64,000 nucleotides of DNA from Cercospora beticola (taxonomy: Eukaryota; Ascomycota; Dothideomycetes; Mycosphaerellales; Mycosphaerellaceae): the NCBI RefSeq assembly GCF_033473495.1, contig NC_088937.1:3100001-3164000 (forward strand), in the 5' to 3' direction. Position 1 is the stretch's first letter, and every line of letters starts with the position of its first letter. Shown piece after piece: positions 1 to 13,098 of the stretch. The position numbers and the translations under genes were made by a program. The notes under the pieces were generated by a model, which saw only the letters and a program-made list of their open reading frames with translations, ran no database searches and was not told where the DNA came from.

Positions 1-560
1 GGTAAAGCGCGATGCAGCAGACTCACATACTCCATAAGAAGTGACGTCCGTGGTTCTTATGGTGTTGCCATTTGTGCGATGTTTCGTGTCAACGAGTTCG
101 CCAGACCTGGTTTTCTCTGGACCAAGCAGAACTGGCTCAACTGCAATGAGAACGACATAATGCCGTGATACTCAGTAGCGACATGTCAAATGTTCAAGTG
201 TGTCTCCATGTTCTCTCAAGATTGGGGGTACTTGGCAGGCCGTGTGGAATCGGAGCTGAGGATGACAGTGATTGTGCAGGATGCCTTCTGTGCACATGCG
301 ACAAGAATGCTGTTCCCAGCCAGCATGTAATAGTGGCAGGCGCGCCGAATCATCGAGTGACAGGCAGCTCTGCACTGCTGTGAGAAGTGAGGCAATGCGA
401 TCCGTGAGTGAGAAGAGGTCAGATCCGCCGAAAGCACGGACGCTCCATCTTGGCGAGGACTTCGGGTGCTCTCGGTCGACAAGCTCTTCTTCGACTGCAC
501 TCCTTTGCTTTGGACCACCACAGCTACTCCACTCCACAACACCTTTCCATCACCGCAAAG
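1..560. other. Upstream region of ATP2
   Basis: No convincing coding frame is seen on either strand. The short open frames here lack recognisable motifs and have no good exon joins. The stretch just before the ATP2 start is pyrimidine- and CA-rich (positions 480-560), typical of a fungal 5' leader. It probably holds the ATP2 promoter and leader. Confidence 0.6.
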
Positions 561-2798
<2,238 letters not shown>

Positions 2799-3216
2799 AT
2801 GGCTTGATGTCTGTTTAGATGATGGATGGTTGAGCTCTCTAGCGCTCTACTTGTACAGACTACAAGCGCCAGGAGAGCAAGATCGTAGTAGAGTTGCTTG
2901 TAACCGTAGATCTCGAAAGCGTTTCCTTTGTCACCTTACAATTTGTGCCTCGCCGTGTTCGTACCCACTTATTGGCTGCTGATATCAAGCTACAGGCAAG
3001 CTTCGCGAGGAGAGAGGAACTGACGACTATGACAACCACACCAGTATCAGTATCACACTACTCTTCGCAACACGACACTTCAAGGTTACATGCATTTCCA
3101 GGGCGACTGGGTTGCGAGCGGCAGTAGATGGTCCACGAACTGAGAACAGAGATGTGGTACCAAGAAAGACGACACCTTTTGATGCTTTCTTCGCACCAGA
3201 CTATCTTCCATCCCTA
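2799..3216. other. Convergent 3' region between ATP2 and MTQ1
   Basis: This gap lies between two genes that end facing each other. It should hold both 3' UTRs and termination signals. No coding frame or RNA gene is seen. Confidence 0.6.
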
Positions 3217-4412
3217 TCAAGCGACCTCTGTCACAAGTTTGTCCCTGTATGCCACAACACTTCTCCCATGCCCAGCACCCCGCATGGCTATATTGTGTCG
3301 GTCGATTTGCACACTTTCTGAGACGACCTCCGCCGTTGGCTCGTCTCGCCAGATTTCGACTCTGGCCCAAGTCCCTTGTCTAGCAGCCATCGCAGCCACT
3401 CTTTGTGCTTGCGTCAGATCCGCGACCTCGAAGAGAATTACTTTTGCTTCAATCTGTTCCGCTATGGCAAGCAGTTTCGGGTAGAATAGATCGCCGATGT
3501 CGTTGTCTGTCATCAATTTCGTGTTTTGTGGTGCGGGCACTAGAGCCTGGACTGGTTCATACTGCCTGACTGATCGCGCGGTGGTGGTCACGAAAGACCT
3601 GGGAGATATGTACGGTGGGTTGCAGGTCAGGATATCGAATGTCGGTGGCGAGCTGTCGCTGAGGCGGGCTAGTGCTTGAGCGAGTGGTAGAGGTCCATCA
3701 TATCTGTCATCTGGGGGCATATCTTGGTCGTCTTTGAGGATATCGGCCTGAACAAAGCCGATGTGTTGCAGAGATTTGGTTCGTGGTAAGCCTGAGCTGT
3801 ACTGCTTCCCTTGTCTCGCAATTTGATGTATCAGGTTTTCTCTCGCGAGGCTCAGAGCATCACTGGAAATGTCTACGCCTACCATTTCGAGCTGCTTGGA
3901 GTTATTTTGCTCATGGGAGTAGAACTCATGGTGGAATAAGAGTGGGATGCAGCCACTGCCTGTGCAGAGGTCAAGTACTCGAAGAGGCTTTTTCTCTGCG
4001 GCGATCGACCCCCATTCAGTCGAGACAATATGTGCGAGGTGTGATGTAGATGCTGCTGTCTCCGGTCTACATGTTCCTGAATTAGAGAATGATCGCTATC
4101 TACATACTCCTTTATGCTATCACACCTTGGTATCAAAACACCTGGCCGGCATCTGATCTCTAGTTCTCCAAAGTACTCGGACCCTAACACATATTGCAGA
4201 GGCTCGCCACGAGCACGGCGATCGATAAACTCGGTCAGCAGACTCGGCTGTCTGCTGTGCCCGATTTGTTGTGATACCGCCACTGCGTGTTGTTTGAGCC
4301 ATCTGAGTTCATTGCGAGCCCCTTGGAGATCTCTGCAGACCGGTAGAAGCGCCAGCAAAGCCTTGTTGGTATTCCGCGCTTGCCAGATGTCTCGTGGGTG
4401 AATGCGTGGCAT
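3217..4412 (-). CDS. MTQ1: Class I release factor glutamine methyltransferase (HemK/PrmC family), probably mitochondrial
   Basis: SAM-dependent enzyme expected to methylate the GGQ glutamine of a peptide-chain release factor. Two exons on the minus strand, 4412-4126 and 4066-3217, give 378 aa. Splicing a 59-nt intron restores the conserved block VLIPRPET; the acceptor ...CATGTAG was chosen because it alone gives this motif. The SAM-binding segment VLDLCTGSGCIPLL and the catalytic TCNPPYI (NPPY) motif are clear. An upstream in-frame stretch exists but lacks ATG, so the start is placed at MPRIHPRDIW. The mitochondrial (Mtq1) rather than cytosolic (Mtq2) assignment rests on the HemK-type N-terminal helical domain with the GEPLQYVLGSEYF motif. 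Confidence 0.9.
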
Positions 4413-4742
4413 TGACGGATGCCTGCATGTAAGGCTGCGAGTGAAGGGATGGTTTGTTGTTGCGCTTGTCACTTGCTAGTCAATTTGCCCTGATGGCTCC
4501 ACTCCACGCGTAGACCCTGCCTGATGCCTGCGCCCCACCACCTGCACCTTTCGCCTTCATCATCGCTCTTCATACCACCGTTACTGCTCATCGCACAACA
4601 ACATCCTCACAACAACACCGCCTGCGCGAGCGACCATCCAGCACGTCGATCGAAATCATCGCAAAGCCACTGCGAATTGCGCTCGCCGATCCTCTTTGCC
4701 CATCGATACTCGTGCGATCTCCGCGCGAGCTGATCGGCCGTC
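4413..4742. other. Divergent promoter between MTQ1 and RAD23
   Basis: A 330-bp head-to-head gap. The RAD23 side is a C/A-rich leader with ACAACA runs near 4600. It probably serves both genes. No coding signal is seen. Confidence 0.6.
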
Positions 4743-6018
4743 ATGAAGCTCACGTTCAAGGATCTGAAGCAGCAGAAGTTCACCATCGAGGCTGAGCCGA
4801 GCGACTCCATCGGCTCTGTCAAGGAGAAGATTAGTGCAGAGAAAGGATGGGATCCATCAACGCAAAAGCTCATCTACTCGGGCAAGATCCTGCAGGACGA
4901 TAATACCATCGAGTCTTACAAGATCGAAGAGAAGGGATTTATCGTCTGCATGACATCCAAGGTGTGTCAAACTTCGTACATAAAAGTCAACAATGTCCAT
5001 GCTGACACCAATTAGCCAAAAGCAGCTCCTTCAAAAGCAGCAGAACCTGCAACTCCTGCGAAGCCAGCAGCTGGCACGCCCGCTCCGCCAGCGGCTCCCG
5101 CGCAGTCCGCACCCTCTGCTACCTCGCAACCGCCGGCCACGCCATCGCCCGCACCAGCATCCACCGCCGCCTCGGCCGACGAGCGCTCTTTCAATGACCC
5201 ATCCGCACTCGCCATGGGCGAGCAGCGCACGGCAGCTATCGCTGGGATGGAGGCCATGGGTTTCCCGCGTGACCAAATCGATGCCGCGATGCGCGCCGCT
5301 TTCTTCAACCCCGATCGTGCGGTCGAGTACTTATTGAACGGTATTCCCGAGAGTGCACGACAAGAGCAGCGTCCAGCAGCCGCATCGCCACAGCCGGCGC
5401 AAACACAAGGGCAACAGCCAGCAGTCACGACGGGTACCGAAGGCGGTCAACAAGGTTCTGACGAGCCAGTCAATCTCTTCGAGGCTGCGGCACAAGCTGG
5501 CGGAGGAGGCCGAGGTGCCGCTGGTGCTGGGCGAGGTGCTGCTCTCGGCGGTGGGCAGGGTGCGCAGGGCGGGCAAACAGAATCGTCTGCGCTTGACTTC
5601 CTGCGCAACAATCCACAGTTCCAGCAGCTGCGCCAGGTTGTACAGCAGCAGCCTCAAATGCTTGAGCCCATCTTACAGCAAGTCGCTGCCGGCAACCCTC
5701 AACTTGCGCAGATCATCACGCAGCACCCCGAGCAGTTCATGCAGCTTCTTGCAGAAGATGCCGGCGACGATGTGGCTCTTCCGCCTGGTGCACAGGAAAT
5801 TAGCGTAACTGTGGAAGAGCGGGAGGCCATCGAGCGCGTAAGTGAACCCTTTCTCCCTTCGAAATCTTGATAAATACTGACTCGTCTACCAGCTCTGTCG
5901 CCTTGGTTTCGAGCGGGACTTGGTCGTTCAGGCTTACTTCGCATGCGACAAGAATGAAGAGCTGGCCGCCAATTTCTTGTTCGATCAGCCTGATGAGCCT
6001 GATGAGCCAGGCGCCTGA
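4743..6018 (+). CDS. RAD23: UV excision repair / proteasome shuttle protein Rad23
   Basis: Ubiquitin receptor that partners Rad4/XPC in nucleotide excision repair and delivers ubiquitinated proteins to the proteasome. Three exons, 4743-4961, 5016-5837 and 5893-6018, give 388 aa. An N-terminal ubiquitin-like domain (residues ~1-73, [16 protein letters not shown]...) is followed by a Pro/Ala linker. Then come UBA1 (~142-183, [15 protein letters not shown]), the Rad4/XPC-binding STI1-like domain (~265-322, [16 protein letters not shown]) and UBA2 (~338-378, [18 protein letters not shown]). The order and length match the family. Both introns (54 and 55 nt) are canonical. The last intron sits inside UBA2, so the unspliced frame would truncate it. 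Confidence 0.97.
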
Positions 6019-7155
6019 TCGCTCACGTGCATTAAAAGTGAGCGAACTACTGAGCGACGGATTCTCTACATAAGATCTCACGTCATTGGCGCGAGCATGG
6101 GTCACGATTGACAATGAAGCGTTTGCATATTACTCCAGTCACAGCTAGGCTGCGTAGACTTGTGAAGGTCGACGGGTACGAGAGCTAGCCGCTTTCAGAA
6201 CTGTACATAGCTTTGCTGAGAGTAGTCCACGAAACTGAGTAACATCAACAATCCGTGAAGTGTCTCAGCGCAATCGATGTCTCTGCTTGTCATGCCAAGA
6301 GTCGTGGCGTAGCGCCAGGAGGAGGAGTGACTTCCGCGCGACGAGATTTCCCATACATTACAGGTATTTTTGCAGACTTCTAGAAGTGCACATCTTTGAC
6401 GTTACCTGCCGCAGGTCATCTTTCGTTGGTCAGAGTGCAGTCTCTGCTTCTTGCATTGTTTTGGAGTTGGCCGTGTTCACGGCTTTTCCGAGCACCCAAT
6501 CACCGTCGGCGTCGCTAAAGTAGTCCAGTATCAGACGGCTGGGTGTCAACCAGGACAAGCACCACATAATAACACAGCCCTTTTGATCGACTCGTCACGC
6601 CGCTCCAGTGTGCTGTCGTCGAACGATGGCAACGGCTTCTACTCGGGTCTCATTTTGATCGTTGCGGATGCGACGGCACGAATCGAGTCGCCTTCTTCCG
6701 GATACCCCCATCCACGAGAAACAACTCTTTGCCAACAACGACGACGAGCCGGCACATCTGCACGTCGCCTCGATAATTGCACCACAAAGGTACGTTTGAA
6801 ACTCTCTCACACTGTACGTCACGTCTGCACGCGGTTTTTCGATCAGTGTGTACTGGCGTGGCGGCCTTGACTTTCGCGGAACATCCGCATCAGCATCAAA
6901 TCACGAGGCAAGCGAAAAAAGAACACTGCATTGTTCCAGCGCCCACGGCGCCTTAATCATCATGGGGTCGTTCAATCTGCTCGTATACTATCCGAAGATC
7001 GACTTGTGATCGATATTGCAGATGGAAAGAAAACTGTGCTGCGAAATCGTTCCCTCAGATCGAGAAGCTTGGTCGCGACCTCAATAACTCATCGCACGAC
7101 TTACAATACTCTGCATTTATGCACGAAAAGCTGACGACAGACAGGTCAACTAGAC
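6019..7155. other. Long intergenic / leader region upstream of the 1168-aa gene
   Basis: About 1.1 kb without a believable coding frame. A possible 5' leader intron is visible. AAAG|GTACGT at 6790 can pair with a CTGAC branch near 7130 and the acceptor ACAG ending at 7144, just before the ATG at 7156. The rest is probably promoter plus leader. Confidence 0.45.
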
Positions 7156-10100
7156 ATGAGTCCAAGAACGCAAGATGCCTTGGGCCGGAAAGCTGGTCGC
7201 TTCGATCCATCAGAGCCCTTGCACATGACCACGAGGCATGCTGCAAAGAAAGGGCGCCCAAATGGAACGCCTTCCATCAACGGCTCAGCCGAAGATAACG
7301 ACAGTCGCCGAGAATCTCTAGACGGCGTACGCCCTACGACTGCACAGAGTCTTGGCAGTCAATCTTCGCCCAAAGGAAGGCGCATCTCTGGCGAGTCGGC
7401 CAACAGTACTTCAGACGTCAATATGTCCTTCAGCTCCCATAGATCTGCGAACAAGAAGGTTTCTAGAGATTTCTCCGATCACTCGGAATCTCCCATCCAG
7501 CAAACTGGTCCGCAGACTTCCCAGTCGCCAAGCAGGAAACGGAAACGCACATATTCTACTCCTTCTATTCCACATGAAGCAGCAACAATCGCCAAGCCTG
7601 CGATCTTATTGCACGGAACGGACGAAGATCTGAACACTTACAAAGACGTGCTCGTGGTGGCGCCGCAAGAAGACCAAATGTCCGATCAAGAATCCGCAGG
7701 TAGCTCTAGCGGGCAAGATGCCGTCGGCTATTTGGCAGCGACACAGTCCACAGAGATCACGCCTGCCGCGACACCTCTTGATTCAGAGCCGGTGTCCCCT
7801 GTATCCGAGGAGACAAATCCGACCCCGAGGTACCCGGGCAAGCATTTAGACAGTATCATGCTTGATGCTGGAAACCCTGCCGAGGAAGAGGACATGGACG
7901 AAATGGATGAAGACGATGTGGCGAACGTTGGAGAGGACGGAGACGATCTAGCAGATGCAGAAGATGATGATGACCTTCCGACGACCGGTCCTCGACGTCG
8001 GATGACAGGGAGACGACGAGCAGATCATCACGAGATCGACATTGAGGCTACCATGCGACGGCAGGCGCAGCTCAAGTCTGCATACCGAGCCATAGCCCGT
8101 GCACTGAAACCTCTGTTAGCAGAGATCGCATCCAAGACGGTAGATGAACTGGAGGCTAATCCGGCGTTACATCAAGAAGTGAACGAGTACGAAGGCACAG
8201 AGGAGTATGAAGGGGTCAGGAAGCTCCTGGACGAGGCACTCGAACACCGCAAACGGCAACTCGACGCACAACTTGAGTACAACCGTAAACAAATATGGCA
8301 AAGGTTGCAGGGAGAGAGACACGCATGCAGCAAGACCCTTGAGTATGAGGTTGAGAATATGCGACAGAAACGCGTGGACGAAGGAGAGTACGAGCTACTG
8401 CAAATTGCGCGATACGTGCAGCTTGAGCAGAACCGAGAGCAGGAGGTTACCGATGACGAAGATGGGGATGTACTGCCCAGGCCTCAGCAGACAGGATACC
8501 GATTTGCAAGGACTGGTCCGCTCGACCCACGACACGAATCGAGAAGTCGGCTTGCGCTCGATACGGAGAAAGCAATCGCGGACATGCAACAACGTTTCGA
8601 AATGCATAAGATGCTACAAGACGCCATGCAGAACGAGGATTCTCAAGACACCGGAAGCTTCACCGTGATGGACAGCACTGCTCGAGAAGCTGCTCTTGCT
8701 AAGCGTGAGAGCATTCGAAACACCAACATTCTCGCAGACGCTGCCACCGAGGTCGATCGAATCTCGAACATTCCAGTCATTCCGAATGAAGAGGCTGTTG
8801 GTCTGCAGCTATTGGGTGACCTTGCCTCAAGACCGTCCGTGAGAGCAGCTGTCCCACATCCTGCAACCCCACGTCGACTGGACCAACCATTTGTGCCATT
8901 GCATGAGCAAAATCACATGCCACCACCAAGTGCTGTGCTAGGACCGCCGCCATTTGCGTTGCGCCATCAGCCGCCTCCGCAAATGTCTCCTGGCACGGTA
9001 CAATTCATCGAACGTTCCATACCATACTCGCCTCGAAGATTTGCTAGTATGGATGGGCACTCCGAGAGGCCTCCATGGGAACCTTCACTCATGTCACCAA
9101 CGTCGAGCAGCGAGAACCGTCTGAGTACGTTCCCTGCACTGGCTTCGCTACTGCAGTCTCCAAGCCTTAATCTGCCTGGAAGACGAGATTCAGTCCCACG
9201 TCAACATCACAGACACGCTCCTCACGAGTTCCAGCACCAACGCCATTCCTCTCATGATATGGCACAACACCAAATATTGACTCCTCGTGGATCCATTGGC
9301 GGCCTGCTGTCAGATCTAGATCGATCGGAGCCTTCTCTGCCTGGCGCACAAGGCAGGGAGGACGCTTCGTGGGACAAATACCACCGACCAATGAGCAGAG
9401 ACGTCGAAGCACGGCCATTTCCGCGTATCGAACGCGCAGTTCATGAGTTTTCGAGAGCTGGTCCCCTGAGTATCGAACGTCTTGCACCGCCGCAGGAGGC
9501 AGAGCGGGTCGAGGAGACAAGGATCGAGACCCCTGCACACGAGATCGAGGCAAGACGAGTGAAGCGTGACGAGGTGTCCGAACCGAGACCAGAAGACGAA
9601 GTCGGTATCGAAGCTGACGCTGAGACGGAGCTGAAAGAAGAAGAAGAAGTACAAGGCGTCAAGTCCGCGTCTCCTGTGCTGGGTCGACAACCTGCCCTAC
9701 GTGACAGATCCTCGGAACAACCCAGCAGCGAAGGAGCAATAGATCCGAGACTGCTGAAAGATGATGAGTCGAGAATGTCCAGGGCCTCTCGGGCATTGAG
9801 TGAAGATACTCAGCTCCGGAAGCCGCGATCAAGGGCGTCATCCCTAGGCCAATCAACGACGACTGATGTCAGCGGAAGTCAAGACGGTGATCGTGGTCTG
9901 CGTCGACAGACCAAAGACGGGCCTCTCCATCATGGCAAGACCAGCAAAGCGGAACGTAATGGCCTGTCGAGGAGAGCCCACAAAGAAACAAAACGAACGC
10001 AAAACAAGCGTGCAAGTAATACTATGCGAGCTGGGACCGAAGGCGGAAGTAAGATGTTTCGTTTCCGCCTCAACACGATGGAAAGCACTAAGACCAACCC

Positions 10101-10662
10101 TTTCTCTTCTCGGGCACCGACTGGCACACCTCACACATCTCAGCATACTGCGGAAACTCCATATGCGCCACTACCTTCATACGTTCAGCAGCCACCATCC
10201 TCGGGGTTCTCAGCACCATACGGGCCCAATCCGCCCCCTCAATATCAACCCGAGCCTTACTACCATCGTAATAGCTTGCCGGGTGCGGGCCCGCCTCCTC
10301 AGGGTCCCTGGTCACATCCCCATTACGGCCCAGGCTATCCCAACACACAAGTTCCACCGCCCTTAGGACCTCGGCCAGACAATTGGCCGGCTGGAGCCCC
10401 GCCTCCTCCTACTCCGTCGCAGGCCAGTGCACCACCCAACCCGCCACCATTTGGCTCGCAATATGGTGGACCTGCGATTGCACCTGCCACATCTGATTCA
10501 CGCTATCCTTTTGGTACGGGCCCTCCCGGTGGCAATCACTTACCTGCTTTCGCTCAACAACAGAGAAATTCGGAAGGGGGAGGAGGCAGCAGACGACGAA
10601 CTCAGAGTGACGCTCCTCGTCAAACGAAGTTCCACCATTATGCTGGGCCTCGAAATCGGTAG
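7156..10662 (+). CDS. Unrecognised large acidic, coiled-coil and proline-rich protein (1168 aa)
   Basis: I do not recognise the family. The single exon encodes 1168 aa. Residues ~1-230 are Ser/Thr-rich and basic, with a SRKRKRT nuclear-localisation-like stretch. An Asp/Glu-rich block follows (~235-275), then RRRMTGRRRADHHEID. Residues ~290-420 look like a long charged coiled coil (LKSAYRAIARALKPLLAEIASK onwards) ending near a second acidic patch. The middle is disordered, and the C-terminal ~150 residues are Pro/Gly/Tyr-rich (PPPLGPRP, PPNPPPFGSQYGG). Basic plus acidic tracts suggest a nuclear, perhaps chromatin-associated protein, but that is inference. The ATG at 7156 follows a probable leader intron; no in-frame upstream ATG competes. 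Confidence 0.85.
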   Translation: MSPRTQDALGRKAGRFDPSEPLHMTTRHAAKKGRPNGTPSINGSAEDNDSRRESLDGVRPTTAQSLGSQSSPKGRRISGESANSTSDVNMSFSSHRSANKKVSRDFSDHSESPIQQTGPQTSQSPSRKRKRTYSTPSIPHEAATIAKPAILLHGTDEDLNTYKDVLVVAPQEDQMSDQESAGSSSGQDAVGYLAATQSTEITPAATPLDSEPVSPVSEETNPTPRYPGKHLDSIMLDAGNPAEEEDMDEMDEDDVANVGEDGDDLADAEDDDDLPTTGPRRRMTGRRRADHHEIDIEATMRRQAQLKSAYRAIARALKPLLAEIASKTVDELEANPALHQEVNEYEGTEEYEGVRKLLDEALEHRKRQLDAQLEYNRKQIWQRLQGERHACSKTLEYEVENMRQKRVDEGEYELLQIARYVQLEQNREQEVTDDEDGDVLPRPQQTGYRFARTGPLDPRHESRSRLALDTEKAIADMQQRFEMHKMLQDAMQNEDSQDTGSFTVMDSTAREAALAKRESIRNTNILADAATEVDRISNIPVIPNEEAVGLQLLGDLASRPSVRAAVPHPATPRRLDQPFVPLHEQNHMPPPSAVLGPPPFALRHQPPPQMSPGTVQFIERSIPYSPRRFASMDGHSERPPWEPSLMSPTSSSENRLSTFPALASLLQSPSLNLPGRRDSVPRQHHRHAPHEFQHQRHSSHDMAQHQILTPRGSIGGLLSDLDRSEPSLPGAQGREDASWDKYHRPMSRDVEARPFPRIERAVHEFSRAGPLSIERLAPPQEAERVEETRIETPAHEIEARRVKRDEVSEPRPEDEVGIEADAETELKEEEEVQGVKSASPVLGRQPALRDRSSEQPSSEGAIDPRLLKDDESRMSRASRALSEDTQLRKPRSRASSLGQSTTTDVSGSQDGDRGLRRQTKDGPLHHGKTSKAERNGLSRRAHKETKRTQNKRASNTMRAGTEGGSKMFRFRLNTMESTKTNPFSSRAPTGTPHTSQHTAETPYAPLPSYVQQPPSSGFSAPYGPNPPPQYQPEPYYHRNSLPGAGPPPQGPWSHPHYGPGYPNTQVPPPLGPRPDNWPAGAPPPPTPSQASAPPNPPPFGSQYGGPAIAPATSDSRYPFGTGPPGGNHLPAFAQQQRNSEGGGGSRRRTQSDAPRQTKFHHYAGPRNR

Positions 10663-11929
10663 TCCCACCCGTGCTTAACGGAGTCATATCAACACTTACA
10701 ACAAGAACACACGTAATGCATGGAGAGCAGGATAATGGACATTGTCATTGGGAAGGTATTTTCCTGCAAATGCTGTAATTATATTTAGGGAGTCACCAGA
10801 CCATTGTAGAAGTAACTTGGCGCAAAGGTAATCACTGACGATTCTGTGTCCCCGTTTCTCATTGTGCGGGCAGTGTCGTTGTTGTTGGTGTTGGCTGACA
10901 GGCAAAAGCAAAGGGCCGTCTCCTCGGCAGCACCCTTCCGTCATCCTTCCCGGGACTCGGAGCTGCGAGCTTAAATACACGCGCGCCTAAAACGTACACT
11001 GCAATTCTGAAGAGGGACAGAGAGTCATTAGATTGGATGGATTGACCAAAGATACTGACGAAAAACGCCGTGGCGTTCGTCATCCGTTGGCAGGTGTGAC
11101 AGCTGCAGTTGTGGCCCGTTTTCTTGGCCTGAAAAGTATTGAATTCCGCGCGCACATCCGAACGGAGTCGAGTCGAGAAGCCAAATATCGCTTAGCCCTA
11201 GCATCCCAGCGCGAGCGGTTGTATACTGCATCCACGGCGAGCAAAGTGCAATCGACGAGAGCAGGTGAATGATTGTGAGTGTCCGTAGTCACATGTGTTG
11301 ATCGTGCTCTTGCTGCGACTTGTGCGCGCAGCAAGTGAGGTAGATGGCGCTGTGCAGAAGAAGAAGTGATGTGCACAGAACTATTCCCAGTCGCTGAAGC
11401 TAAGCCGAAACAGGCTGCACAAGCTCTGCCGCAATCTCCCAGAGCTCCACCCATCGAGACAACGCCAACACACAGTCCTCCCCTTGCACAACCTGTTTGT
11501 GATCGTCTCTTCTGCACACGACCACCTCGTGGACGACGTCGACAACGACAACGGCTCTGCCCTTACCGCGGGCGTCCTCTCTTTGAACCAGCGACGGCAC
11601 TTCACTCATTCAGTGCCTCGCATCACATTCGTTTCACCTGAGCCGTCCAGTCGCTGCAGCAGGTACGTGCAACTGCGATACACCCTGCGCCCGGTATCAC
11701 TGCGGTCGCAGCAAATCTCCGTCATGTCTGCGCGCAGGAGTCTGTGAGAACATGTGCAGCTTGTGGCTAACATGTGCCTGGCATACAGTCATTCTACCAC
11801 CAATTCCAGCGAATACCAACGACCGGTTATCCATAATTTGCGTGCGACGACGAACTTTCTCGGTTCCACCGTTCGACGCTTCCAATCAGATACCGAATGC
11901 ATCGGTTGTACAGACAGTACTCATAAAAG
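10663..11929. other. Intergenic region with probable spliced 5' leader
   Basis: No convincing coding frame in 1.27 kb; the open frames on both strands lack motifs. The right part looks like a transcribed leader. GCAG|GTACGT at 11663 can pair with GGCTAAC near 11765 and the acceptor ATACAG ending at 11788, removing 126 nt upstream of the ATG at 11930. Confidence 0.45.
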
Positions 11930-12493
11930 ATGTTCGCTCACTTCGCGAACTTGGCACGAAGAACCGATGGAGCTCCACCGTTTGACCGTACCATGGTCAC
12001 ACTGCTGGTCGTGTTGCTGGTCCTCTTGATCGTTGCGCTCTTCCTGGTGGCTGGACTCCTCTATCTGCGCTACCGCCGCCGAGCGCGCAGGAATGCGGAA
12101 CTGCCTCCTTACAGCGAGGATGACGAGAAGCGCATGTCGTCCATGTCGACGACTTCTTCGCATCGACGCGTTATGGTTCGACCTTCCGAATCAGTTCTCG
12201 TCTATTCAGAGAAACAGAGCTTGGCGGACAACTCGAGCAGCCCTCCTCCAAGTCCTCTTCCAGAGATCCACATCACCTTCCCCGAAGAGGTCGATGACTC
12301 TGGCAAGCGAACATCCGGTCGCGTGGTGGTGGTCCGTGTAGGAGACAACGGCATTGGCCTAGAGCCAGTCGAGGGCTTGCCTGCTTACTCGTCGGATGAC
12401 AAGCGCTTTGAGTCGCTGGACCTCGACCGCATTGGAGGTCTGGTTGAAAAGGCGAGAAACGCCCCAGGCTACGACAAGTTTGAGAAGATCTAA
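11930..12493 (+). CDS. Small single-span membrane protein with paired LPxY motifs (187 aa)
   Basis: I do not recognise a named family. One exon encodes 187 aa. A short N-terminal segment (1-21) precedes one hydrophobic span (~23-46, MVTLLVVLLVLLIVALFLVA). RYRRRARR follows directly, which by the positive-inside rule places the C-terminus in the cytosol. The tail carries two similar elements, LPPYSEDDEKR (58-68) and LPAYSSDDKR (150-159). LPxY motifs are known ligands of the WW domains of Nedd4/Rsp5 ubiquitin ligases, and single-span tail-anchored-like Rsp5 adaptors are known in fungi. A role as a ubiquitin-ligase adaptor is therefore a reasonable inference. Gene borders are clean, with no nearby competing start. 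Confidence 0.85.
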   Translation: MFAHFANLARRTDGAPPFDRTMVTLLVVLLVLLIVALFLVAGLLYLRYRRRARRNAELPPYSEDDEKRMSSMSTTSSHRRVMVRPSESVLVYSEKQSLADNSSSPPPSPLPEIHITFPEEVDDSGKRTSGRVVVVRVGDNGIGLEPVEGLPAYSSDDKRFESLDLDRIGGLVEKARNAPGYDKFEKI

Positions 12494-13098
12494 GTGCCGA
12501 GCACGAAACAAGACTGAAGCTGATTCACGACGATATGACCACTCTTCAACTCGTACTCCAGACAACAGAGCATAGCTCTCACGACCCGCACGAGCATGAG
12601 TCTGCGACTTTGTTATTTGTTTCACGGCCGACAGAACATGGTCATGTATGAATGCAACCCGTACATGCATGACCAGACGTCGTGCTATTATCCGAGGCTG
12701 CACGCGATACTGTTTGAGGCAGATGTTTTCGCGCTGCCAGAAGTGAGAGGGCACTCAGAAAGGCATAGTTAATGTGTTACTGCTGGCAGCGCAGAGCTCG
12801 CCTCGACTCTCTTCTCGCGGTCCATTAAGCAGTGTAACACCGAGCGTGTTTCTTCCTGAATTTTCTGTATAGTAAACGGTGTAAAATATTCAGGTTTCAT
12901 TTACACACAGACCGATCATCAATGTGCACAAAGTAGTCCCTGCGGAGACTACCAAAGTCTCCGCTTCAGCAGTAGCTCCCCACGCTTGACAAAGTCCTCT
13001 TTCCTAGTTATAATCCACGCGGTCTATGCACCACCACGTTTCTACTTTCTTGTACAATGCTTGTCTAATACTTCTCGTTTGTTTTTCGTAAACCAATC
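12494..13098. other. Intergenic region before GPI13
   Basis: About 600 bp, AT-richer toward 12850-13090, without a supported gene. It should contain the 3' end of the small membrane protein gene and the GPI13 promoter. Confidence 0.55.

Noticed and set aside
3879..4065. Unspliced continuation of the MTQ1 first exon
   Set aside because: It reads through the intron and loses the PRPET and VLDLCTGSG motifs that splicing restores.
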